Assembly (NCBI GenBank): GCA_001599815.1
Contig: BCIA01000002.1
Span: 868,001 to 932,000 of the forward strand
DNA: 64,000 nucleotides
From: Furcasterigmium furcatum
Lineage: Eukaryota > Ascomycota > Sordariomycetes > Glomerellales > Plectosphaerellaceae
Direction of reading: 5' to 3'
In this document: positions 50,686 to 60,607 of the stretch, one piece after another
Numbering within the stretch: the stretch's first letter is position 1
Layout of the letters: the number at the start of each line of letters is the position of its first letter
Translations under genes and position numbers: made by a program
Notes under the pieces: model-generated
Told to the model about the DNA's origin: nothing
Databases searched by the model: none
Seen by the model: only the letters and a program-made list of their open reading frames with translations

Positions 50686-53229
50686 TTAGTCCCACGTGTC
50701 CCACCTCCGATCCCAGGGCTGGTTCCGCAGGGAGTAGTCCACGCCATGGGTGTACCCGTCGAGCAGCTCCTCCTGGTCCACGCCGCAGTGCGTCTGGCCG
50801 TCACGGCCCTGGAACCAGCCGAGGCCGTAGGTGCGGTCGAGCTCGTCGAGGTGCTTCGCCATGCCCTTGCTGTCGAGCTTCGAGGTGCCGACGAAGCTGA
50901 AGATCATCTTGCTCTGGTGGATGTAGGCCAGGACACTGGCGATTGTGTTCGGCTGGCGGGGGAGGAAAGGGTGGCGGCGGCGGGCGAAGACGACGGTGGA
51001 GACGACGAGCATGTAGAGGAGGATGAAGCCGGCGAGGCCGAGGGAGACGAGAAAGGTGATCCTGGAGTCGGAGCCGGACGACCTACCCCGGAGGGGGGCG
51101 TCATCGTGATGGGGCCGGGAGAGGATGAGGAAGTCAGAGCCTTGCGTTGTGGCGAGGCCGGTGACAATGATAGTGAAGAATTCAGCCATAACGGAGCCGA
51201 AGCCCACGAAGCCGATGAGGTAGCGTCCATCCATGAAGGCGCGGATAGGGAGGTAGCCGAAGGGGATGGCGGTGTAGTCGAGCATGAGGGTCGAGGAAGG
51301 GGCGTGGCGGCGGGAGAGGATGTAGTAGGGCTCCATCATCCGGGCGTCGACGTCCAGGCATAGCCAGCCGAGCTTGATGCAGACAGCCAAGGCGGTGACG
51401 AGCCATGGAACTTTGTCTGTGATAACGCTGGCGGGTGTGAAGAGAAAGGTCGGGATGAAACCTGCAAACAGTACGACTCCCACGGCGAAGGGAATATAAC
51501 CCTTGGCACGGAACATGAAAGGATGAGGATTCTGAGGGAGATGATCGTCGAGGTACCTGCCCTGATGCTGCGAAGAGATGGGATTGTCCCGGTCAGGGGC
51601 GAGTGAGGAGTCGCGCAGGACGTAGCGATGATACTTGAGCTTGGCGTGAATATCGCGATGGCTCGCGTGATCGAGGTCGGCAAAGTCGACGAGGATGTGG
51701 CTGACAACCGCCATGGAGGCCAGTCCCGCGATGCCCCTTGCGTCGGCCAGCAGGCCGGATCGTCGGGTCGACAAGATATATAATAGGATAATGCCGAGGG
51801 CAGCGCATAAGCCCAGAGTCGAGGTGACAAGCCTCGACCAGACGGGGTGGAAGAGAACCTCCTTTTCCGCCCGCGGATTGGCCATCCTCTCTTCCAGGTT
51901 TGGGGATAAGTAGATCGATGCCGCGCAACACGTTGGCACAATAGACACGGCCAGGGCTGTTGCTATCGACGAAACCGCGACGGCCCAGTGCCTAAGCTTG
52001 ATGGCTCGAAAGGGTCTCATCCAGTTAAAACTCGTGATGTAGTCGACATTGATCGACTCGGCGGCCAGGGCACCGCCATCTTTAGATAGCTGGTAGAAGG
52101 CCTCGAGTCGCTTGACTTCAATGTCGACGAGCTGCCAGAGAACACCGTAAATGACGGCAATGACGGTGGGTACGAACTTCAGGGCAAAGTAATGAGGAGT
52201 GGGCAGCTCGAACGGAGATTCGAAGCGTAAGAGCGGCCGAGTTTGTGACAGGCGGAACAGAACCTCCTGCAAAACCCCAAGGCCGATGGACAGTATGACG
52301 AGGAGTACGAGGTAGGGCCACCGCATGGGGAATGGCTTCCAGTTGGCCTGCGGGAAGTACAGCTCTGTTCTTGTCCTGGCAAATGTCGTCGAGGGGGCGA
52401 GCGAGGTCCGGTCGTTCTGTAGATCGGATCCAGCGATGACGCTCAGGTCGACATGTGAAGCGGCATTCCTCAGGGGCTCGACCTCTTCCGCTTCCTCATC
52501 CTCTATGATGACCTCGATGACCTTTCCCTGCCTGTTTGCCTCGCCCTGGCCAAGACTCCTGAGCGTGGCTGCGCGATCAAGCTTGGTGGTCCTCCTCCGT
52601 GTCAGTGAGAAGCTCCTACGCATGGTAGGACTCGTCGGGCTTGTCGCGAGAAGCTCCTGGCTGCTGATGGTGGCCTGGGGCTTGAATCCGGCTCCAAGCC
52701 CCTCACCGAGGTTCCCTTCCGAGCCCTGCCTCTGAAGCTGCTTGAGGAAGGGGTCGTCTCTGAACGCGACCGGACCAACCATGGATGTCAAATCCACGAC
52801 GGCGCCGGCGCCGGCATCAGAGGGTTCGTCTCCGGGAACGGTCTCATATCGCGAAGAGCGGCCCATGGGGGCCGCTGAGCCCAGAAGGGACATGCCATGT
52901 TCCTCTTCGGTGATGGATTCACGGGATGCATGTCGACTTGAATGACTGGACTCTCCAGCTGCGGCCGCTCGGGAGAGAGGAGTGTAGCTCGACCATCCCG
53001 TGGGCGGTGCCTGTTCTGGGGCCGGAACGTAAGAGTCTTGGGGATAGGATGGTTCATCGTAGTACGAAGTCTGCCGCGCTGAGACGGCGTCTCTCGCGCT
53101 GAAAGATGTATCGGAATGCTGTGGATTGTTAACCAGTGCAATGTCTGTTACACCGGCTGATGGACGGCCCATGCCAGGACCAGGACGAGACTGTGCCCGA
53201 CTGTCCCGCCGCCCGTCGTCAAAGTCCAT
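50686..53229 (-). CDS. DUF3433 multispan membrane protein
   Basis: A single exon of 847 residues. The N-terminal ~300 residues are cytoplasmic, Ser/Pro-rich and end in a basic-acidic stretch. They are followed by about nine hydrophobic spans in two similar halves: WPYLVLLVILSIGLG, YFALKFVPTVIAVIYGVLW, HWAVAVSSIATALAVSI, TSTLGLCAALGIILLYIL, then later GYIPFAVGVVLFAGFIPTFL, VPWLVTALAVCIKLGWLCL, LIGFVGFGSVMAEFFTIIV and FLVSLGLAGFILLYMLVV. Each half carries the DUF3433 pattern of a polar helix with (V/A)xxRxxEPYYxLS (VDARMMEPYYILSRRHA; VKRLEAFYQLSKDGGALA) followed by LxLDYT/INVDYI. The family is fungal and poorly understood. I recall a Neurospora member linked to calcium-dependent morphology but cannot confirm orthology. 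Confidence 0.85.
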   Translation of the reverse strand: MDFDDGRRDSRAQSRPGPGMGRPSAGVTDIALVNNPQHSDTSFSARDAVSARQTSYYDEPSYPQDSYVPAPEQAPPTGWSSYTPLSRAAAAGESSHSSRHASRESITEEEHGMSLLGSAAPMGRSSRYETVPGDEPSDAGAGAVVDLTSMVGPVAFRDDPFLKQLQRQGSEGNLGEGLGAGFKPQATISSQELLATSPTSPTMRRSFSLTRRRTTKLDRAATLRSLGQGEANRQGKVIEVIIEDEEAEEVEPLRNAASHVDLSVIAGSDLQNDRTSLAPSTTFARTRTELYFPQANWKPFPMRWPYLVLLVILSIGLGVLQEVLFRLSQTRPLLRFESPFELPTPHYFALKFVPTVIAVIYGVLWQLVDIEVKRLEAFYQLSKDGGALAAESINVDYITSFNWMRPFRAIKLRHWAVAVSSIATALAVSIVPTCCAASIYLSPNLEERMANPRAEKEVLFHPVWSRLVTSTLGLCAALGIILLYILSTRRSGLLADARGIAGLASMAVVSHILVDFADLDHASHRDIHAKLKYHRYVLRDSSLAPDRDNPISSQHQGRYLDDHLPQNPHPFMFRAKGYIPFAVGVVLFAGFIPTFLFTPASVITDKVPWLVTALAVCIKLGWLCLDVDARMMEPYYILSRRHAPSSTLMLDYTAIPFGYLPIRAFMDGRYLIGFVGFGSVMAEFFTIIVTGLATTQGSDFLILSRPHHDDAPLRGRSSGSDSRITFLVSLGLAGFILLYMLVVSTVVFARRRHPFLPRQPNTIASVLAYIHQSKMIFSFVGTSKLDSKGMAKHLDELDRTYGLGWFQGRDGQTHCGVDQEELLDGYTHGVDYSLRNQPWDRRWDTWD

Positions 53230-54380
53230 GGCTCAGCAATGTGGCGACATGGTTGAGTAAGATGAATGAATATTGATTCGCGCTGGTCTGGTGGTACAGC
53301 CGAATTGAGGTCCAGTACAGAGATGTTCGAGAGGAGCAGAACGAGAAGAATAAACCCAGCAGGCCCCTCAGGGACACGGCATGCAGGAACGAAGGACGAT
53401 GCAATGCTTGGTTGAATTTGCGCGTAAAGAAGAGGCGAAGCGAACCTACGAGCCAAGAAGCTGGTGAGACGAGAAGTTGAAGCATCGCCAGGCAGGAAAC
53501 AGGGGTTCGCGGGATCGCTTGGGTCATCGGCGCTACTGAAGCAGAGCTGACTGCAGGTCGGTGGGTTCAAGTTGGCTATTTCCAATTGCGGGCTCGGTAA
53601 CCGGTAGCGCGCCCAAAGCTGCGCGCGCTCTGGGGCAGTGAAGAGGGCGCCGGTGGACTCGGGTGCCAGCCCGTGGTGAGGTGGCCAAGGCTAGTGGAGG
53701 CCCCCGGGGTGGTTCAGGTTCCCGTCCGTCCGTCTGTCTGTCTGCCAACAGGTTTCGCCAGCCTGCTGGAGGAGTTGAGTCTGACGATGCGTCCGAGTCG
53801 TGGCTATTTCGAGAACTCAGCCGTCGGAATGGCCAGCCATCATGGCCTCGTAGGGCTGGCAGGAACCCGCGAGATGGGGCTTGGGGGCTTGGGGGCTTGG
53901 GGGCTTGCTTGGCCTTCCGGATGTGTCCTGGAGCCTGCTGTTTCTACCCTGAGCCGACCCTGACAAAAGTTCGTGGCGCAGCACCTACCTATGCACAACC
54001 CCAGCCACACAAGCATTAATTTTACCGAAGCCTGTGCTGCCTTTACCGTACTTATTATGGCAACGGCACCTTGAAGCTTGAATCGTATGTGGACAACAGA
54101 GGAGCGTGATCGAATTGCATGCATTCTCGGAATTCCGAATACAATCTGACGACCGGCCGAGCTTGATAGCATCTATGACCGCTGCTGCGCTGGACTACGT
54201 CTGCATTACGACCTCTGACAATCTGCGAGTGAACTGCGGTGGGAAGATCTCCCTGACAGCGTGAATGAGGCCTACATCGACGTCTAATCCACCACCTCTG
54301 CGGTCCTCTCCTCGAGGCTCGGGGTGGTTCATCCGCTCCGACGCGTCCTGCCAGGCATCTTTGATATCCATACATCCCCC
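53230..54380. other. intergenic with GGGGCTTG tandem repeat
   Basis: 1.15 kb. It contains the promoter of the DUF3433 gene (left), an 8-bp tandem repeat at 53876-53907 and a TCTG/GTCC-rich run near 53721-53743. No gene was recognised. Confidence 0.45.
53876..53907 (+). repeat. four tandem GGGGCTTG units (G-quadruplex-prone)
   Basis: Four perfect copies of an 8-bp unit on the plus strand. They give four G4-5 tracts separated by CTT loops, which fits a canonical G-quadruplex pattern. Confidence 0.85.
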
Positions 54381-54902
54381 TCACATGACAGCCGCCGCCG
54401 CGACACCAAGTCCCAACAAGACCAAGCCGCTCACTGGCCGCGCCAGATACGCAAGACTGTCCACCGCCTTCCCAGCTTCCACCGCATAGTGCTCGCTCCA
54501 AATACCTGTCCCGGAATAGGAACCGCCGCTCTTATGTCTCGTCGCCTCGAAGTAATGCGCTCTGCCGGCCGCTAAGAAGTGGCCCTCCTCCTGAACCATC
54601 TCTAGGAGCTCTGATGGATCCCAGGTGACGACCCCGTGGCCGCCGCTGAGGGTGTAGTCTGTGATAATGTCTACCGTCCAGGAGAGCCAGTCGGTGTGGT
54701 TGCGTTTATAGTGAAAGACGACGTTTAACTCGGGTATATCGGCAAACATCCCGCTCTGGCTGTACTTATAGGGAAGGCTCAGCGGCGCGGAAAGGTTGAC
54801 TTTCTCGCTCGGATCAGGCCAGTCGAATTCCAGGACTTGGACGGCTACGGTCGTGGCGGCCAGGCAGAGGGAGACGAGAGCGGTGGCGGTGGTGAGATGC
54901 AT
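54381..54902 (-). CDS. small secreted protein, probably GPI-anchored
   Basis: A single exon of 173 residues. The signal peptide is at about 1-20 (MHLTTATALVSLCLAATTVA). The mature part has almost no cysteine and several Trp/Tyr/His motifs: LEFDWPDPSEKVNL, LNVVFHYKRNHTDWLSWTVDI, HGVVTWDPSELLEM and HYFEATRHKSGG. Two N-glycosylation sequons are visible (NLS, NHT). The C-terminus ends in a hydrophobic stretch (SGLVLLGLGVAAAAVM), the pattern of a GPI-attachment signal. The beta-rich N-terminal part loosely resembles Ig-like cell-wall domains of fungal Kre9/Knh proteins, but this is a weak likeness. I do not recognise a family. It lies in an otherwise gene-poor segment with another orphan secreted protein. 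Confidence 0.7.
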   Translation of the reverse strand: MHLTTATALVSLCLAATTVAVQVLEFDWPDPSEKVNLSAPLSLPYKYSQSGMFADIPELNVVFHYKRNHTDWLSWTVDIITDYTLSGGHGVVTWDPSELLEMVQEEGHFLAAGRAHYFEATRHKSGGSYSGTGIWSEHYAVEAGKAVDSLAYLARPVSGLVLLGLGVAAAAVM

Positions 54903-55659
54903 GGTGTGTGCACTTGTCGCGAGCAGGGAACGGGTGGATGCTGAACGTAGGAACGCAAGGAGGAGAAAATCAAAGAAAGAGATGAGTACATAAGTTTGAG
55001 GGCCGCCGCGCCTCTACTCTGAAAGCTCTGTGAATGCCAAGGGCCTCGGCCGTCGTCGAAGGTCTGCTTCAGCATCGTCACCTTGCGGCACAGCGCCTTA
55101 CTGTGGGATTAAGGTCCGTCCAGGGTCCAATAGGGGTCGTCGACACGGCGCACGCGCGGAGAACTTCCCCGCCGGGGACCTTTCCCCAGGGACCGTCGAA
55201 CGATTGCTACATACTTGAGGTAACAGAGAAACGGCTATTGGATCATAACAGGCGTGTTTACGCAAAAACCACCCCCTGTCACCAGCCAGCCGGGCTGGCA
55301 TTAAATCTCTCGAGCCGAGGAAGGTAAATAACTCGCATCCGCTCCTCCTTGGCGTCCCGACGGTTCGGGACGGTCCGCTTCGATTGGTGAGGGCGCTGGT
55401 GTCGCCGTAATGCAGGGACCCTGTCAGCACGGCGTCAGCATCCATACTCGATGGGTGTGAGCTGCGGTCATGGGCACATTCTCGTCCGCCTTGAGGCCAC
55501 CTATTGTCCTAACGTACCCCGACCCCGTTTACGACATTTTGGCTAAAGGAACCTCTCAGCAATGTCATCCCCATCTCCGTGTGCCTCCCTCAGCTTCTCC
55601 CTCAGCTTCTTACCCACAGCTTGAGCACCCCAAGCGTTGGACACGGCTACCCGATCAAA
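54903..55659. promoter_or_regulatory. divergent upstream region of two secreted-protein genes
   Basis: 757 bp between the start codons of the GPI-type protein (minus) and the ASKHA-like protein (plus), so the two may share control. No defined site was recognised. Confidence 0.4.
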
Positions 55660-57028
55660 ATGTTTCCCGCTTTGCTCTGTTGGCTGGCCCTGCCCTTCGC
55701 GGCGGCTCTGGAGCGGCCAACCGTTTGTTACTCCTGCGTCCCCGAGTCAGTCAAGAACGGAACCGCGATCGGCTTTCACCTAGGCCAATCATATAGGTAT
55801 TTAGTTCGCCATGTTACCGGGGAGACTTGCTCAAATATTCTCATCGCCGCAGCACATCAGCGCTATATCTCAGCAATGGTACTGCCATCAGTCTCGCCAA
55901 GGTCCCGGGAGACCAAGAGTACATGGAGCTGATGGAGTCGCTTCTGAGAAGAAGGGGTTCAAGACATTTCAAGTGCGTATATTGGGGTGACTGCGGGGTT
56001 CTGGAATTTTTCGTCAACGAATTCGAGCTTGTCCAGCACAACCTCGGCTTCACGCGGGATGCGGGAATCCTCGCAAAGATGCTGCGTCAGTTGAAGTCGG
56101 CGTCCGAAAAGGCACTCGGCTCTGCGACTCAGATATCACGCGTCGCAGTCACAGTTCCTCGGATGGTATACTGGATGGATGACTCTTTCCAGGATTCTGA
56201 CTTGGTCAAGGCCGCAAGACGGGCCGGGCTTGGTCTTGGGCTTGATCCTGGGCTTGAGCAGTACTCGCCCATGTACATCGGCGAAAGTCAGGCTGTGCTT
56301 GGGGCCAGCGGACATGGGGTTTGTCGGCTCTCCAAGCCCAGGGATGACATCTACCACGAACCGGTTAACGGGGATTCATTCGTAATCAGGTAAGTAAGGA
56401 ACGTCCTGTCGGCCAGGGAGGAGCCTGGCACCGGACGTCTGTCTGCACGGGCAACCCGACTAACTCTTATGGCCTGTCTAGCTTTACCAATCGGTCATTG
56501 TACCTGACCTTTAATAGAGCGAACTGCTTCTTTCGCCTGCCATACGAGTACTTTGTCGAGATCGACAATGGTCTAGGCCTTGACCAGCTGGGCCAAGCTG
56601 CCTCGCCTGCTCAATTCTGGGACAGGCTACGCGCGCGGCTGAATGACCGAGCGAGGGAGGTCTTCCGCGAGCACCCCCCCTCTGAACTGTTCATCCTCGT
56701 TGCGGGGGAGGCAGCGAGTCACCCGGACTTTGAGCGGGTTGTGAGAGAAGTGGCCCGGACGATCGAGGAGGAAAGGCGTCCTCAAGCGGGGATGGATTCC
56801 AAGGCGGCAACCAAAGTCGAACTTGTCATCCCGGAAGATGTCGTGTTTGTTGGTGCCCACGGCGCGGCTCTGTGGGAGCGATTACGCATCGAGGCACTCT
56901 ACTACTGCGACACGGACGAGTGTTTCTCCGGCGTGGGTTGCTGTGACCCAGGGTGGCATCACATCCAACCTTTTCCGGAACAGCCAGAGCTCGAATCGAC
57001 TATAACGTCACCAGAGAAGGAGCTTTAG
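55660..57028 (+). CDS. secreted degenerate ASKHA-fold (actin/Hsp70-like) protein
   Basis: Three exons, 55660-55796, 55853-56389 and 56482-57028, encode 406 residues. Intron 1 (56 nt) ends at GCCGCAG rather than the later CATCAG, because only that acceptor keeps the frame and restores GFHLGQSYSTSALYLSNGTAI. Intron 2 (92 nt, GTAAGT...GTCTAG) is phase 2. A signal peptide (about 1-16) precedes the body. The phosphate-1-like hairpin (residues 38-60) matches the beta-hairpin of Hsp70/actin/sugar-kinase folds, but the usual catalytic Asp is His or Leu (GFHLGQS in place of xxDxGTS). A later VAVTVPRM strand fits the fold, and FVGAHGAALWERLR near 345-358 matches the adenosine-motif helix. It is probably a non-catalytic extracellular derivative. 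Role unknown; the fold call is moderate. Confidence 0.68.
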
Positions 57029-58612
57029 CCACGATCTTTGGGAGGCGTGACCTGTGGGTGGGCGGGCAGACCTACCACTCAAGAGACTCCATGTTGGTTT
57101 GGAATGGGGGTTGAGGCAGGCATCGTGTCGTCTTCGACGTTGAAGTCTAGCGCCGGCAGAGATGAGAGTGCATCATGACATTCAAGAGCCTCATTCTAGA
57201 TTCTAGGAAGTCGGCGAAATTTCCTGCTAGATGCGCATGTTGGACCAGGCAGCAGTGCGGCATCAAAGTTCTGGCAAGTCGGTGACAGATCATACACCAA
57301 GCCAAACCACCAGCCACAAGTCCTCGCAGCCATACTTCTCGGCATGGTTCCAGGATTGCACATGTGATGGGGGTGGCTGCCCCAACCAGACCCTGTTCCT
57401 GGGTGTCATTGTCTTGGTCTGTCGATGTGGCTGCAAACAAACCCCTGTTGGCCCGCGCCAGCTTTCTTGGCCGGGACAGCAGAGGTCTGATTGGATGCTG
57501 GAATGTAGGTACGATCACGTGAGAACCGGGAAGGGCCGGATCGGAAGATTGAAGCCCCGGGCCCCTTAATGCAGCCAGGGCACTGCCGCATGAGGATCAC
57601 AGAAAACATAACCGACGGTCCATCTATATTGTCGTCGAGATGTGTTACCCTTGGATTCTCTTGTATTGACCAAGAGGACATCTCGACATCTTGGAATGAA
57701 GAGGGAGGCCATGTCAATTTCTTGACGTTGGAAGAGAGGTCATCTCGATTACCTTAGGCTCGATTTGACAGAGTTAACTGAATTGGCGCCTTGGGCGAGT
57801 CCGTGCCTGCTGCTCTCGGGTACCTGACATCTACTGCATCTCCCTGAGCCACTGCTTCAGGTCAGGCAGGCCGCAGTGCTGTGATCGCCTCACGGGCCTT
57901 GCCGCCGGGTTGCTGTGGTACAGACTTTCCAGCCTGCAATTATTCATGTTTAGACCAACAACGAGGCAACCCGCAACCTGTAGGTACCTCGGTACCCCCG
58001 GTGCAAGGCTCCATCCCATCCATCTGACTCGGAAGCTTATTACTAAGGCGGCATGTGAGTGGGCTCTGCTCCTTGTTGGGCACCTCAGTGGAGGAGGGCC
58101 TGGATTCAGCGACCGCTTTTTGCTTTCAGCGGAGGAAGCGATTAGATTAGCGTCGGCGCTCCACTGGCATGATGGAACACGGGGACCTGCTCCACTGCGT
58201 TTTGGCATCCAATCCTCCTTTGCCGCCCGTGCTGGCATCCATCGGCATTTGCGACGGTCTCCCCCAACAAGCACCTAAGCTCTCGTCGCATTTGAATCCA
58301 ATCTCCTTTTTCACGTTCCCCCCCGACTTGTGAGACTCTGACTCTTCCCGACCAGCATCATCACCACCGGCTCCCGCTATTGTTGTTCCCTTCCCCCTTG
58401 GAATGAGATAGCGTCATCCCCGTCTCACACCCGCCAACCTGCTCCCGACAACACACATCCTCCTCCATCAACACAGAAACAAAGTCCCACCACGTGTGCC
58501 GCCGAAACGCCCGACATTCGAAGCTCTCCCGCTCGAATCGAAGAACCTGCTCTGCCGCCGTAGCAGCACTGAGAGACCGCTCGATCGTCAGTCGCCCGCC
58601 GCCGCGCCAGCC
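57029..58612. other. intergenic with dispersed repeat copy B; leader of coiled-coil gene
   Basis: 1.6 kb. Repeat copy B lies at 57670-57765. The last ~300 bp is C/T-rich, as in a leader. A frame open through 58496-58612 into the coiled-coil gene begins at a non-ATG codon, so translation probably starts at 58613. Confidence 0.45.
57670..57765 (+). repeat. dispersed repeat, copy B (three diverged ~34-bp units)
   Basis: Three units carry (A)GAGG(A/C/T)CAT(C/G)TC(G/A)A cores at about 57672, 57706 and 57735. The last runs into GGCTCGATTTG, as in copies A and C. More diverged than the other two. Confidence 0.45.
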
Positions 58613-60607
58613 ATGTCGACAGCTGCCGCGAAGAAGCCACCCGCCTCGGGCGTTGGCAGGGTTTCCAACGAGTCCCCGTCGCCCGCCGCTTCGCCGGCAA
58701 GAAACTCCCACCGCTCAACCCCCTCGGTCACAAGCCCAGGGCCTGGCGGCGTTGCCAGATCTCGCTCGACGAGGACAGGCACCCCTGTTTCGGCCCGCGC
58801 CGCTCGCAAGGAATCCCCCCTAAACAACTCCTCCGACGCGGAGGAGGCAGCTCGCGCCGAGACCGTGGCCCTGCTGGACGACCTCAAGGACCGCCTGTCC
58901 AAGGCAGAGGCCTCCTCTGAGCAGTACAGGAAGCAGACCGAGGTCCTCCAGACACGGCTCGACGAGGCCCTCGAGGAGTCCGGCAAGCTGGAAGAGAAGA
59001 ACCACGAGGGCGACGAGCAACTCGAAACACTCAAGAACGAGAAGAGAGACCTCGCGAGACAGCTGCGCGAGATGGAGTCCATCTACGAAGCCGAGCGTAG
59101 CGCCATGACCAAGGAGAAGGAGGACATGGGCAACAGGGAGGAGGAGATGCAGATGGTCATCCAGAGGTTAAAGGACAGCCTGGCCCAGCGCAACGCCAAC
59201 AATGGTGATGATGAGAGCAGGCCGTCCAGACAACGCAAGTCATCCCCAGTATTCATTCTCCTCTGCCTCAATCCCCTGCTAACGTGACACTCTGCAGCAC
59301 ACTCGCCATCTGTCGAAGGCGGCTTCGCCCCTCCCTCCTCCCTCAACCGAAGCGACTCGCGCAACAACTCCAAGCTGCTCCTGCAGAAGGATAAACTGAT
59401 CGAGTCACTGCGACTGGAACTCGCCGAGGCCCAGATCAAGCTTGTCGAGTCCGAGAACTCTGGGGGCGGCCGGCTCCACGAGGTCGAGAAGCTTCTCATG
59501 GAAGCGCGCATGGCCAACGCCCGCCTCATGGAGGACAACGAGAGCTACCAACTGCTCCTGCAGGAGAAGACTCTGAACGGCGATTTCAATAAGAGTGATT
59601 TCAGCTACATGGGCGGACCACCTGCGCCCTCCAACCAGGACGCCTTGAACGCCCTCGAGGGCCGGAGCGGCGGCGCCAGCCTGGCCGACGAGCTGTCCGA
59701 GGCTGCGGACAACGATAACGACGGGTACCGCAAACTCGAGGCAGATCTCAAGGCGGCCAAGGACCAGAACAAGGCTCTCACCCTCTACATCAACAAGATC
59801 ATCGAGAGGCTCCTGCAGCACCAGGACTTCGAGCATATCCTGGACACGTCCGGAGAGATCAAGCCGAGCGCCCTGGCCAACATCAACAAAGAGCTGCCTC
59901 CCGCGCCTGGCGGTGCGGGTGCCGCGCCCTCCTTCCTGCAGCGCGCCAAGTCCATGGCCATCGGCACTGGCAAGCCGCGCCCGCGCCCCGTGTCTGTCAT
60001 GCCCGGCCCCTCGGTCAACGAGGATCCCGACAGGGCGCCGAGCATTCCCATCGGCAACCTCACTCGCAGCACCAGCACGAGACGCACCAGCCGTCCGATG
60101 AGCGAGCAGTTCACTGGCGCCGCCAACATCGTCAGCCAGATGTACCGCGGCCCCGAGGGCCCCACGTCGCCGGGCATCGGCAACCCCAGGCACTCGCAGA
60201 CGTTCTTCATCAACCAGCAACAGAACCCGAGTGCCGCCGCGCGCCACCCCAGCGGCAGCACGACCGCCTCCAGCCACGCCCACCACCAGTCGTCCGCTGG
60301 CAACTTCCCCGGCATGCGGAGCGAGACCAGCAGCACCAGCGGCGACTCGGGAGGCGACGTTTCGACGCCGCCTTCGCAAACCAGCCCTCCCCGCAGCCAC
60401 TCGGACAAGCAGACGACGTTCGCAGGCAACAAGCCCCGGCCCTTGCGTCTGCTGCAGGAGACGGAGCCGAAGCCCGACACGACGAACAAGCGCGCCAGCT
60501 GGATGGGCTGGGCCAGCGGCTGGACCAAGAAGGACGCCTCCGGCGACCAGCCGCCCACGCCGACGGGCCAGTCGCACCCGGGCCAGAAGGAGTCCATCCC
60601 CGAGTAA
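58613..60607 (+). CDS. coiled-coil protein of unknown function (GC-AG intron)
   Basis: Exons 58613-59234 and 59298-60607 give 643 residues. The 63-nt intron contains an in-frame TGA, a strong GCTAACG branch and a CTGCAG acceptor. The only phase-compatible donor is GCAAGT after CAAC, so I call a GC-AG intron. The protein has a Ser/Pro/Ala-rich N-terminus, a long coiled coil (about 75-200), a second coiled coil (about 215-275) and a short helical block around LTLYINKIIERLLQHQDFEHIL. A long Ser/Pro/Thr-rich tail ends with a KRASWMGWASGW motif. The coiled coils and the INKIIERLLQ block look conserved, suggesting a structural or trafficking role, but I do not recognise the family. The ATG at 58613 is the first in frame. 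Confidence 0.8.
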
